Shown: positions 1 through 6,195 of the stretch, piece after piece
How positions within the stretch are numbered: the first letter of the stretch is position 1
Layout: each line of letters begins with the position of its first letter
NCBI GenBank assembly: GCA_937905915.1
Contig: CALCVR010000059.1
Location: 1-6,284 of the forward strand
Length of the DNA: 6,284 nucleotides
Direction of reading: 5' to 3'
DNA from: an uncultured Eubacteriaceae bacterium
GTDB taxonomy: Bacteria; Bacillota; Clostridia; Oscillospirales; Acutalibacteraceae
Notes under the pieces: model-generated
What the model saw: only the letters and a program-made list of their open reading frames with translations
Databases searched by the model: none
Told to the model about the DNA's origin: nothing
Made by a program: the position numbers and the translations under genes

Positions 1-534
1 AAAATAGAAATCATCCCTTTTGAGGACGATCATAACGGAATTTTATCGGTCATTGATAAAATCGGAAATCAGTTTGATTTTATTGTGGGTGTATGTGATT
101 CTATCCAGTGGCTCAACCGGTGCAATATGTACCAGCTGGGAAGTTATAAAAAATGTGTGTCCGTGCCAATAGGACACCGGTTGGCCTGCAAGAAAAGACT
201 AAAAGTCAGCGATCTCTATGGAGAGACCTTGATGATGGTAAAGCGGGGAGATTCGCCGCTCAATGACTTTTTAAGAAACGACCTAGAGCAGAATCATCCT
301 CAGATTCACATCGAAGATACGGAACATTTCTACGATATCCAAGTTTTTAACCGCTGTGAACAGACGGGAAACGTACTTCTCAATTTGGAGTGCTGGAAGG
401 ATATCCATCCTTCATTGGTGACCGTACCAGTGGATTGGGAGTATGCCATTCCATACGGCCTACTATATCCGCTGGAACCAAAACAAGAAATCTTGGATTT
501 TATAGACGCCGTCAAGAACTGTCGTAGAAAATAA
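1..534 (+). CDS. LysR-family transcriptional regulator, C-terminal part (5' truncated by window edge)
   Basis: The reading frame is open from base 1 to the TAA at 532-534, giving 177 residues with no start visible. The first internal ATG (85) lies within the domain and is not a plausible start. The segment reads like the second half of a LysR effector-binding domain. It begins with a strand-rich FDFIVGV stretch, continues with a 'GHRLACKKRLKVSDLYGE' block (the usual 'HPLA..K.L...DL.ge' element), and ends with an 'IPYGLLYP' block followed by a helix (EILDFIDAVK) that closes the fold. LysR proteins bind DNA through an N-terminal winged helix, which here would lie left of the window. The effector and target genes cannot be told from this part. 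The gene converges on the broken flavodiiron gene and shares a terminator with it. The family call is fairly safe; no closer assignment is possible. Confidence 0.8.
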   Translation, partial: KIEIIPFEDDHNGILSVIDKIGNQFDFIVGVCDSIQWLNRCNMYQLGSYKKCVSVPIGHRLACKKRLKVSDLYGETLMMVKRGDSPLNDFLRNDLEQNHPQIHIEDTEHFYDIQVFNRCEQTGNVLLNLECWKDIHPSLVTVPVDWEYAIPYGLLYPLEPKQEILDFIDAVKNCRRK

Positions 535-540
535 ACGAAC

Positions 541-572
541 AAAAGGACTAGGCTTTTTAGCCTAGTCCTTTT
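541..572. terminator. Bidirectional intrinsic terminator between convergent genes
   Basis: A perfect 13-bp stem pairs 541-553 (AAAAGGACTAGGC) with 560-572 (GCCTAGTCCTTTT) around the 6-nt loop TTTTTA. The A-rich foot on one side and T-rich foot on the other supply a short U-tract in both directions. It lies 7 bp after the LysR stop codon and 12 bp from the stop of the minus-strand flavodiiron gene, so it can serve both. Confidence 0.88.
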
Positions 573-583
573 GCTACACTGGA

Positions 584-1724
584 TTACAAAGAGAATAAGG
601 AGGAAAGAATACTCTGCTTCAATTGAATTAGGGATGCTAATGTCTCGTCGTTTAGAGATGACTTAATGGTTACCATAGGATCCAAAATGCGTATTCCTTT
701 CATCTCGTTTAAGAGAGACTTTATTTGATTGCCACTAGCTGGAACCCATGAACCGTTTTGAATTAACGCTATGGTTCTATTTTGCAAATTAAGAGCCTTC
801 ATATCATGGAGAAAGTTAAGCATGGCGGGATAAATACCATTGTTATAGGTAGGCGAGGCAAGCACCAGATGACTGCATCGGAAGACTTCGGCGATGAGGG
901 TGGAGACGTGGGTGCTGGAGACGTCACAAACAGATAACTTTTTTACACCCGCTTCCACAAGGCCGCCGGCCAATAGATCGACGGCATTTTCCGTGTCGCC
1001 ATACATAGATCCGTAGAAGATGGCCACTGTGTGTATTTATCCAATAAATACCCAAGATTACTACGCCACACAGGACCGTGCAACGGACAAATCATACTGA
1101 TGTCCAAACCAGAGAGTTTTTTCAATGCGGATTGCACCTGTGGACCGTACTTGCCCACAATATTCCCATAATAACGCCGTGCGTCCGGTAGCCAGTCGCG
1201 GTCAAAATCCACCTCGTCGTTGAACAAAGCTCCGTTTAAAGCGCCAAAACTACCAAAAGCATCGGCGGAACCTCCGGCCAGTGAACCATAGGGGCAAAGT
1301 AGAAGCGCAATGTGTGTTTTCCAAGAGAAAGGGAATCGTTTTCTTGGACGGTTACTGTACGGCCGTCTAACTCCATGTTGTAAAATTGCCGAATTAAGGG
1401 GAAGGTCTTGGGATTCCCAACGATTTTTAAATCTGGAAACCGAAGCATTAGATCAACGATGTTGGCGCAATGATCCGGTTCCATATGATTGACAACTAAA
1501 TAGTCAAGGGTTCTTTCTTCTAAAACAGAAAGAATATTTTCAATAAATTGGCGGGAAATGGAAGAGTCTACCGTATCAATCAGTGCGGTTTTCTCATCCA
1601 TGATCAAATAGGAGTTGTAGGCCACTCCGCGGGGGATAGGAAATAAATTTTCAAACAAGGCTAGGCGACGGTCACATCCACCTACCCAGCTTACAGAATC
1701 GGTTAATTTTCTAGTAAAATGCAT
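584..1724 (-). pseudogene. Flavodiiron protein (class A flavoprotein, FprA type), disrupted by two frame-breaking deletions
   Basis: Intact relatives are about 400-residue cytoplasmic enzymes that reduce O2 or NO, with a metallo-beta-lactamase-like diiron domain and a C-terminal flavodoxin domain. Block 1 (1724 to about 1271) starts at ATG 1724, 10 bp after AAAGGAG (1735-1741). It carries the diiron motif NHMEPDH and ends at APMVHWPEV. Block 2 (about 1270 to 1026) is in another frame: ADAFGSFGALNG, FNDEVDFDRDW, and CPLHGPVWR with the later ligand His. Block 3 (1027 to 584) is in the third frame and is the flavodoxin domain (IFYGSMYGDTEN FMN loop, ASPTYNNGIYP). By recall of the family, about 12 residues are missing after HWPEV and about 9 after DKYTQW, so both lesions are deletions and not single-base slips. 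No block has a convincing start of its own apart from the first. All visible iron ligands survive, suggesting recent decay. An assembly fault is possible. Confidence 0.88.
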
Positions 1725-1778
1725 ACAGGCCGCTCTCCTTTCACAGAAGGTGGAATGTTTGTATCATGATTATCCTGT

Positions 1779-1809
1779 TTTGTATTGCATTTTTTGAGTC
1801 CCCTCAAAA
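1779..1809 (-). promoter_or_regulatory. Candidate promoter and small inverted repeat upstream of the flavodiiron gene
   Basis: On the minus strand, TTGAGG (1807-1802) and TACAAA (1784-1779) are 17 bp apart and could be -35 and -10 elements; each matches consensus at four of six bases. The -35 element overlaps a perfect 7-bp inverted repeat, TTTTGAG (1792-1798) and CTCAAAA (1803-1809), separated by TCCC. A repressor bound there would block the promoter. GATAAT on the same strand (1774-1769) is an alternative -10 but lacks a -35. This is weak evidence for a specific site. Confidence 0.25.
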
Positions 1810-1812
1810 GTA

Positions 1813-1841
1813 TTGTTTGAACACCCTACTTAAAATATACT
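1813..1841 (+). promoter_or_regulatory. Candidate distal sigma-A-type promoter toward the kinase gene
   Basis: TTGTTT (1813-1818) and TATACT (1836-1841) are separated by exactly 17 bp. The -10 matches consensus at five of six bases and the -35 at three of six. It would give a leader of roughly 150 nt before the ATG at 1999. A second, similar pair lies at 1890-1895 (TTGTTT) and 1913-1918 (TAAAAT), also 17 bp apart. AT-rich DNA yields such matches by chance. Confidence 0.3.
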
Positions 1842-1946
1842 AGGCCCAAATTTAGAGACACTATTGGGAAGAATTGCAACAAAAACGTCTTGTTTTAGAC
1901 AATTATTTGTGTTAAAATAAAAAATAGAGATAGGATGTAGTGAAAT

Positions 1947-1955
1947 TGCTATAAT
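1947..1955 (+). promoter_or_regulatory. Extended -10 promoter for the cytidylate-kinase-like gene
   Basis: TGCTATAAT at 1947-1955 is a perfect extended -10 element (TGnTATAAT). No good -35 lies 17 bp upstream, which is the usual situation for extended -10 promoters. Transcription would start near 1962, giving a leader of about 37 nt with AGGAG at 1987-1991, 7 bp before the ATG. This is the best promoter candidate in the 1725-1998 intergenic region, which otherwise holds no gene that I can recognise. Confidence 0.6.
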
Positions 1956-1998
1956 AAATTTATGCTTTTGTCACTAGTGGACCGAGAGGAGAATCTAT

Positions 1999-2604
1999 AT
2001 GAGTTTTCGAATTGTTACCATCAGCCGGGAGTTTGGCAGTGGAGGACGTAGGATTGGAAAAATGGTGGCAGAAAAATTAGGCATTTCATACTACGACAAT
2101 GAGTTGGTAACCAAAATTGCAGAGAAAAGTGGATTTGCTCAGTCCTTTATCAAAGAACACGGAGAAGAAACCAGTGCTACAAGCAGTCTACTTTTCAGCT
2201 TGAGTAACTGGGGAACCTATTACAACTATACCGTTTCAGACCAGCTTTATTTTGCTCAACGTAGGGTGATAGAAGAACTGGCCAGTAAAGAACCCTGTGT
2301 AATAGTAGGCCGTTGCGCTGATTATATTTTACGGGATCGCACCGATTGCCTCAACGTTTTCATTCACGCCGACATGGACTTTAAGAGGAAGCGTATTGTA
2401 GAGATTTATGGAGAAAAAGAAACCACGCCGGATAAGAGGATTTTGGAAAAGGATAAGCGGAGAAAAGCTTATTATAAGTATTATACCGATCAATCCTGGG
2501 GTGAGGCCAGAAACTACCATCTGTGTTTGGACAGCGGCGTTATTGGACTTGAAAAATGCGCCGATGTCATTGCTCAACTCATGACGCCCAACCATGGAAT
2601 TTAA
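1999..2604 (+). CDS. Cytidylate-kinase-like family protein (AAA-type P-loop kinase)
   Basis: This 201-residue protein begins at ATG 1999, with AGGAG (1987-1991) 7 bp upstream. The N-terminus FRIVTISREFGSGGRRIG is the beta-strand plus P-loop of the cytidylate-kinase-like family, with the glycine-rich nucleotide loop at residues 13-16. YYDNELV (31-37), VIVGRCADYIL (101-111), the VFIHAD strand (120-125) and a basic lid-like segment DKRRKAYYKYYTDQSWG (152-168) follow in the family order. The end resembles the family's usual LDSG...GLEKCADVI tail. True cytidylate kinase phosphorylates CMP and dCMP. These shorter relatives are common in Clostridia and their substrate is generally not known, so no symbol is given. 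The gene stands alone between its own promoter and the 2661-2701 hairpin; nothing nearby suggests a pathway. The family call is secure, the function is not. Confidence 0.85.
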   Translation: MSFRIVTISREFGSGGRRIGKMVAEKLGISYYDNELVTKIAEKSGFAQSFIKEHGEETSATSSLLFSLSNWGTYYNYTVSDQLYFAQRRVIEELASKEPCVIVGRCADYILRDRTDCLNVFIHADMDFKRKRIVEIYGEKETTPDKRILEKDKRRKAYYKYYTDQSWGEARNYHLCLDSGVIGLEKCADVIAQLMTPNHGI

Positions 2605-2623
2605 TATTAGAATGGAAAAGCGG

Positions 2624-2652
2624 TTGACTTTATTTGGCAAACTAAATATAAT
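2624..2652 (+). promoter_or_regulatory. Near-consensus sigma-A promoter of the chelatase-transporter operon
   Basis: TTGACT (2624-2629) and TATAAT (2647-2652) are separated by 17 bp, matching the vegetative consensus at 11 of 12 positions. It is the strongest promoter in the window. Initiation would fall near 2658-2660, immediately before the hairpin at 2661-2701. The spacer contains a small palindrome, TTTG-G-CAAA (2633-2641), placed where a repressor would block polymerase. I cannot match it to a known iron or cobalt regulator site. Confidence 0.75.
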
Positions 2653-2660
2653 AAAAAAAC

Positions 2661-2701
2661 AAAAAGCGGTACGTCGAGAAATAGGGCGTACCGCTTTTTT
2701 T
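2661..2701 (+). terminator. Intrinsic terminator, also a 5' leader hairpin of the downstream operon
   Basis: A perfect 13-bp stem pairs 2661-2673 (AAAAAGCGGTACG) with 2687-2699 (CGTACCGCTTTTT) around a 13-nt loop, followed by a T-run reaching 2701. It ends transcripts of the upstream kinase gene. The strong promoter at 2624-2652 lies upstream of it, so transcripts of the operon start within a few bases of its left arm and must read through it. The other strand has a broken T-run after the stem, so it may also work in reverse. Confidence 0.85.
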
Positions 2702-2731
2702 ACCAAATGAAATCAGGCAGGGAGAACGTTT

Positions 2732-3460
2732 ATGAAACAAGCAATATTAGCCGTACATTTTGGAACCAATTATCCAAATGGACGAGCGGCTATGAATTCG
2801 ATGGATGAAGCCATGAAAGCTGTTGCATCAGAAGCGGATTTTTTTTCGGTAACGTCAAAAGGATTGGAATCAGGCCTTAGCGTTGTCAAAAAGGAGGGCT
2901 ATACTCATATAGTGGTACAGTCCACCTACCTGCTGGACGGTGTCAAATACCGTGAGCTAGAGGCCGATACAGCCAAATGGAGGCCAAACTTTACACAATT
3001 CTTGTTATCTCCTCCCTTGCTTTCCAGTACAGCCGATTTAAAACATCTTGCCGATGGCTTGGACCAATTATACCGCCCTAAAAACGATGAAATACTTGTG
3101 TTGGTCGGACATGGAACCTCTTGTTTTTCCAATGTGGTATATCCTGCCCTACAGGGGATTTTTCACACTATGGGTCGGGACGATATTGTAATTGGTACTG
3201 TGGAGGGTTTTCCAAATCTACAAGATGTGTTAAACTATTTATCGCGTTGCCAATACACGAGGCTGCATTTAGTTCCCCTGATGATGACAGCGGGAAAGCA
3301 CGCTTATGACGATATTGCGGGGGAAAAGAACAGCTGGAAATCCAGACTGAAACAAGCGGGATGTGACGTGCGCTGTACAATGCAAGGACTCAGTGAGTTG
3401 CCTCAGGCTCAAGAGATCGTGGTAGAACATTTGATGAAAGTCATGAGAACAATAAAATAA
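2732..3460 (+). CDS. CbiK-like anaerobic sirohydrochlorin cobaltochelatase / class II chelatase homologue
   Basis: A 242-residue protein starting at ATG 2732, 7 bp after AGGGAG (2719-2724). Known CbiK enzymes insert Co2+ (or Fe2+) into sirohydrochlorin without ATP, for cobalamin or siroheme. The family pattern is clear: VHFGTNY (8-14, usually VSFGT), a VQSTYLLDG strand (62-70), LVGHGT (124-129) and IGTVEGFPN (154-162). MMTAGKHAYDDIAGE (184-198) and SWK (201-203) complete it. His127 and His190 are 63 residues apart and match the two metal-ligand histidines. Two points are odd. The segment where relatives have 'H-I-x-x-G-x-E-Y' reads Y-L-L-D-G-V-K-Y (66-73), so the expected His and acidic ligand appear replaced by Tyr and Lys. 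The stretch before it is also shorter than usual, making the protein about 20 residues short. There is no signal peptide, so it is cytoplasmic. It leads the operon, 15 bp before the binding protein. It may be a chelatase, a metal-removing enzyme or a carrier. Confidence 0.8.
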   Translation: MKQAILAVHFGTNYPNGRAAMNSMDEAMKAVASEADFFSVTSKGLESGLSVVKKEGYTHIVVQSTYLLDGVKYRELEADTAKWRPNFTQFLLSPPLLSSTADLKHLADGLDQLYRPKNDEILVLVGHGTSCFSNVVYPALQGIFHTMGRDDIVIGTVEGFPNLQDVLNYLSRCQYTRLHLVPLMMTAGKHAYDDIAGEKNSWKSRLKQAGCDVRCTMQGLSELPQAQEIVVEHLMKVMRTIK

Positions 3461-3475
3461 CAGGAGGTTTTTGAT

Positions 3476-4468
3476 TTGCGGAGATTTCGGTTGTTGATGG
3501 TGATGGTCATTACCTTGTGTCTGTTTACGGGATGTACGGCTGAAGAAACGGGACAATCCTCTTCTATCCAAAGCGCCAACTCAGCTCAGGTTGAGAGCTC
3601 AAGCGCCGGTCAATTGATGACATTCACTGACGCTATGGGGTATGAAGTAACGGTCACTAGTTGGGATCGTGTGGTTTCTCTCTATGGAAGTTTCGGAGAA
3701 ACATGGGTGCTGGCAGGAGGGAAACTGACAGGAACCACCAATGACGCCGTCAAGGAACGCCATTTGGAATTAGGGGAGGACGTGGCCATTGTAGGGACGG
3801 TCCAGCAGCCTAATCTAGAAGAAGTTCTGGCATTAAACCCGGATTTTCTTATCTTATCGGCCGATACCGCTGAGCATGTGGACCTCCATCAAGCTTTAAC
3901 CGAAGCAGGGATTCCCCACGCTTATTACCGGGTGGATGAATTTTCTCAATATCTAGATATGTTGAAACAATTTTGTTCCATGACCGGACGTCAGGATCTT
4001 TATGAGAAAAATGGATTAGAGATACAAAAGCAGATTGACGCCACCTTGCAAGCGGTAGAAGGTAAACCGCATCCATCGGTCCTGCTCATCCGCGCTTTTT
4101 CCACCGGTGCCAAGGCGAAAGGAGAGGACAATTTAGTCGGCGTCATTTTGCGGGATTTGGGAGCAAATAATTTAGTGTCTCAACATGAAAGCCTTTTGGA
4201 AGACGTGAGCATTGAGGAGATCATCGCCGCTGATCCCGATTTTATTTTTGTGGTGACCATGGGATCCAGCGAGGAAAAGGGGCTATCCTATATGGAGGAG
4301 CACTTAGAAAACAATCCGGCTTGGGCAGGGCTTACGGCAGTAAAAGAAGGACGATATGTACTGCTGCCCAAAGATCTTTTCCATTATAAACCCAATGCCC
4401 GCTGGGGGGAGAGTTATGCCTATCTTGCGAAAATCTTGTACCCGGATCTTGCCACCCAAATCCAGTAA
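3476..4468 (+). CDS. ABC transporter substrate-binding lipoprotein, iron/heme/cobalamin class (class III SBP)
   Basis: A 330-residue extracellular lipoprotein that would capture the cargo and deliver it to the permease. The start is TTG at 3476, set by AGGAGG (3462-3467) 8 bp upstream; no in-frame ATG lies before the signal peptide. Residues 1-20 form a lipoprotein signal: a basic start (RRFR), a hydrophobic core and the lipobox FTGC with Cys20. A Ser-rich linker (25-45) follows. The mature domain has the helix-linked two-lobe pattern: FTDAMGYEVTV (50-60), AIVGTVQQPNLEEVLALNPD (104-123) and ADPDFIFV (252-259). It ends with LFHYKPNARWGESY (301-314) and LAKILYP, typical of iron-compound and heme binding proteins. 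Glu75 (FGETW) and Glu247 or Glu248 (SIEEI) are placed like the glutamates that dock onto permease arginines. Substrate cannot be read from sequence; siderophore, heme and corrinoid all remain possible. Confidence 0.9.
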   Translation: MRRFRLLMVMVITLCLFTGCTAEETGQSSSIQSANSAQVESSSAGQLMTFTDAMGYEVTVTSWDRVVSLYGSFGETWVLAGGKLTGTTNDAVKERHLELGEDVAIVGTVQQPNLEEVLALNPDFLILSADTAEHVDLHQALTEAGIPHAYYRVDEFSQYLDMLKQFCSMTGRQDLYEKNGLEIQKQIDATLQAVEGKPHPSVLLIRAFSTGAKAKGEDNLVGVILRDLGANNLVSQHESLLEDVSIEEIIAADPDFIFVVTMGSSEEKGLSYMEEHLENNPAWAGLTAVKEGRYVLLPKDLFHYKPNARWGESYAYLAKILYPDLATQIQ

Positions 4469-5456
4469 AGGGAAATGGGGAATGCTTGGAATTCTGCTTC
4501 TTTTATTGTGCGTGGCGATTTTGGCCAGCATCCGCTGCGGAAGCCAAAATTATTCCATAGGCCAGATCCTATCCTCTTTACAGGCTGGCGACCAAGGGGA
4601 CACCATTTGGCGCGTGGTAATGCACGTGCGTCTTCCGCGAACCTTAGGCTGTCTTTTGGCTGGATGTGCTTTGGCTGTGGCTGGTGTATTGATCCAATCG
4701 GTACTCAACAATGCCATGGCTAGCCCGAGCATCATTGGCGTTAATGCAGGCGCCGGATTTTTCGCTTTATTGTCGGCCATCCTGCTTCCGGGAGTTTCGG
4801 GGATCGTGTCAGCAGCTTCCTTTATAGGAGCGCTTTTAGCCACTCTTTTGATCTACGGATTGGCTTTGCGGGCAGGGCTATCCCGGACGACCTTGATTTT
4901 AGCGGGTATTGCCGTCAGCAGTATGTTGACGGCGGGAATCGACACCATCACCCTTTTGTATCCCGATACGGTCATGGGGGCTACAGGGTTTATGCTGGGT
5001 GGATTTTCCGGGGTGACATTTTCAGCCATCCAGGGAGCTGCTTTGTACCTTTTGATTGGCCTGGTTATGGCGGGATTTCTGGCCACCGATCTCAATGTGT
5101 TGCAGCTAGGGGAGGAGAGCGCCGCCAGTTTGGGACTTCATATTGGACGCACCCGTTTTTTAGCCATTGTAGCCACAGCTTTGTTGGCAGGCGCTGCCGT
5201 CAGCTTTGCGGGACTTTTGGGATTTGTAGGACTTTTGGTCCCTCACGCAGCAAGACGGTTGATTGGAAATGATAATGTTTGGCTTTTGCCGGCTTCAGCT
5301 TTGCTAGGCGGTGTATTTGTAATGTCATGTGATCTATTGGCGCGGATACTGTTTGCACCCTTTGAATTGCCGGTGGGTATCGTGATGTCTTTATTGGGAG
5401 GACCGTTTTTCCTATTTCTGCTTCTACGCCATAAAAGGAGTCGTGTTTATGGTTGA
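4416..5456 (+). CDS. FecCD/BtuC-type ABC transporter permease
   Basis: This is the integral membrane subunit, 346 residues from ATG 4416, close to the family's usual 330-350, with about ten membrane segments expected. Family signatures are clear: RLPRTLGCLLAG (72-83), GCALAVAGVLIQ (83-94) and the periplasmic-loop motif NNAMASPSIIGVNAGAG (98-114). The coupling region is GLLGFVGLLVPHAARRLIGND (266-286), and LPVGIVMSLLGGPFF (318-332) follows near a basic C-terminus. The start is debatable. ATG 4416 has a G-rich GGAG (4408-4411) only 4 bp upstream and overlaps the binding-protein gene by 53 bp. It supplies a positively charged N-terminus before the first membrane helix. ATG 4482 would leave a 13-bp gap and begin right at that helix, with only AAAGGGA (4467-4473) as a binding site. 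I prefer 4416. Two copies of the protein should form the channel. Confidence 0.9.
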   Translation: MPILRKSCTRILPPKSSKGKWGMLGILLLLLCVAILASIRCGSQNYSIGQILSSLQAGDQGDTIWRVVMHVRLPRTLGCLLAGCALAVAGVLIQSVLNNAMASPSIIGVNAGAGFFALLSAILLPGVSGIVSAASFIGALLATLLIYGLALRAGLSRTTLILAGIAVSSMLTAGIDTITLLYPDTVMGATGFMLGGFSGVTFSAIQGAALYLLIGLVMAGFLATDLNVLQLGEESAASLGLHIGRTRFLAIVATALLAGAAVSFAGLLGFVGLLVPHAARRLIGNDNVWLLPASALLGGVFVMSCDLLARILFAPFELPVGIVMSLLGGPFFLFLLLRHKRSRVYG

Positions 5457-6195
5457 ATTTCGCCATGTGACAGCCGGATATGGAGGACAGCCCATCTTAA
5501 AGGACCTCAGTTTTTCCATTCCAAAAGGGAAGATCACTTCCTTGGTCGGCCCAAATGGATGCGGAAAAACCACTTTATTACGAGCTGCTGCGCGACAACT
5601 GCCCCTTTTAAAGGGGGGGATTTTTCTAGAAAATCTTCCTCTCTGCCAGTATGGGAGAAAAGAGTTTGCCCGTACAGCGGCTTTTTTGCCGCAGATGCGT
5701 AGTGTCCCATCCATTACCGTAGAGCGCTTGGTATCCCATGGCCGTTTTCCTTATTTAGGGCTCTCCCGAAAAATGAGGGTACAGGATCGTCAAGCGGTAC
5801 AGAAGGCGATGGAGTCTACAGGAGTTTCCCAGTGGGCTACTAGGGATCTGACGGAATTATCCGGCGGACAACGTCAAAGAGTCTACATTGCTATGGTTTT
5901 GGCACAAGATCCGGATATTATCTTTTTGGATGAACCCACCACTTACTTGGATCTGAAACATCAATTTGAACTTTTGGAACTTTTACAAAACCTTCATGCC
6001 GAAGGGAAAACCATTGTAATGGTGCTGCATGACCTATCTCATGCGTTGCGATATAGCCATAAAATTGTACTGTTGGAAGAAGGCCGACTTGTGGCGGATG
6101 ATACGCCGGATGTTTTATTTCAAAAAAAGTACCTGGATCGTGTTTTCCAAGTACATACCCATCGAGCGGAAGATGCCTACTATTTTACACCTTAA
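5449..6195 (+). CDS. ABC transporter ATP-binding protein (FecE/BtuD/FepC type)
   Basis: The cytoplasmic ATPase that powers import, 248 residues. ATG 5449 is chosen because AAGGAG (5435-5440) lies 8 bp upstream; the in-frame GTG at 5443 would be only 2 bp from it. It overlaps the permease gene by 8 bp, so the two are probably translationally coupled. All nucleotide-binding motifs are intact: Walker A GPNGCGKT (34-41), Q-loop Gln82 (FLPQ), signature LSGGQRQR (137-144), Walker B IIFLDE (157-162), D-loop TYLD (165-168) and switch His194 (VLHD). The 'ITVERLVSHGRFPY' segment after the Q-loop (89-102) is typical of the iron-siderophore, heme and vitamin B12 importer ATPases. Length is normal for the family. 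Nothing in it distinguishes among those cargoes. Confidence 0.93.
   Translation: MVEFRHVTAGYGGQPILKDLSFSIPKGKITSLVGPNGCGKTTLLRAAARQLPLLKGGIFLENLPLCQYGRKEFARTAAFLPQMRSVPSITVERLVSHGRFPYLGLSRKMRVQDRQAVQKAMESTGVSQWATRDLTELSGGQRQRVYIAMVLAQDPDIIFLDEPTTYLDLKHQFELLELLQNLHAEGKTIVMVLHDLSHALRYSHKIVLLEEGRLVADDTPDVLFQKKYLDRVFQVHTHRAEDAYYFTP

Noticed and set aside
584..1027. Stand-alone flavodoxin gene on the minus strand
   Set aside because: The fold is the C-terminal domain of the flavodiiron protein; the GTG start has no ribosome binding site and no leader of its own, and the diiron blocks lie immediately upstream.
943..1227. Apparent separate small protein on the minus strand
   Set aside because: It is the middle block of the broken flavodiiron gene; its TTG start falls inside a conserved segment (GALFNDEVDF), and its last residues are out-of-frame translation of the flavodoxin domain.
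1310..1492. Plus-strand 60-residue reading frame
   Set aside because: It is a shadow opposite the conserved first block of the flavodiiron gene, with no ribosome binding site or recognisable domain.
584..1724. Programmed frameshifting that would keep the flavodiiron gene functional
   Set aside because: Family-conserved residues are missing at both junctions, so a ribosomal slip would not rebuild the protein, and no slippery site with a downstream structure is seen.
2605..2731. Cobalamin riboswitch ahead of the chelatase operon
   Set aside because: The leader is only about 70 nt and holds a single simple hairpin; a cobalamin riboswitch needs about 200 nt and a conserved B12 box, neither of which is present.
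4356..4415. Longer permease starting at ATG 4356
   Set aside because: The extra residues lie wholly inside the binding-protein gene, have no ribosome binding site and do not resemble permease N-termini.
5443..5448. GTG start for the ATPase
   Set aside because: It is only 2 bp from the ribosome binding site AAGGAG; ATG 5449 has ideal 8-bp spacing and gives the usual N-terminus.
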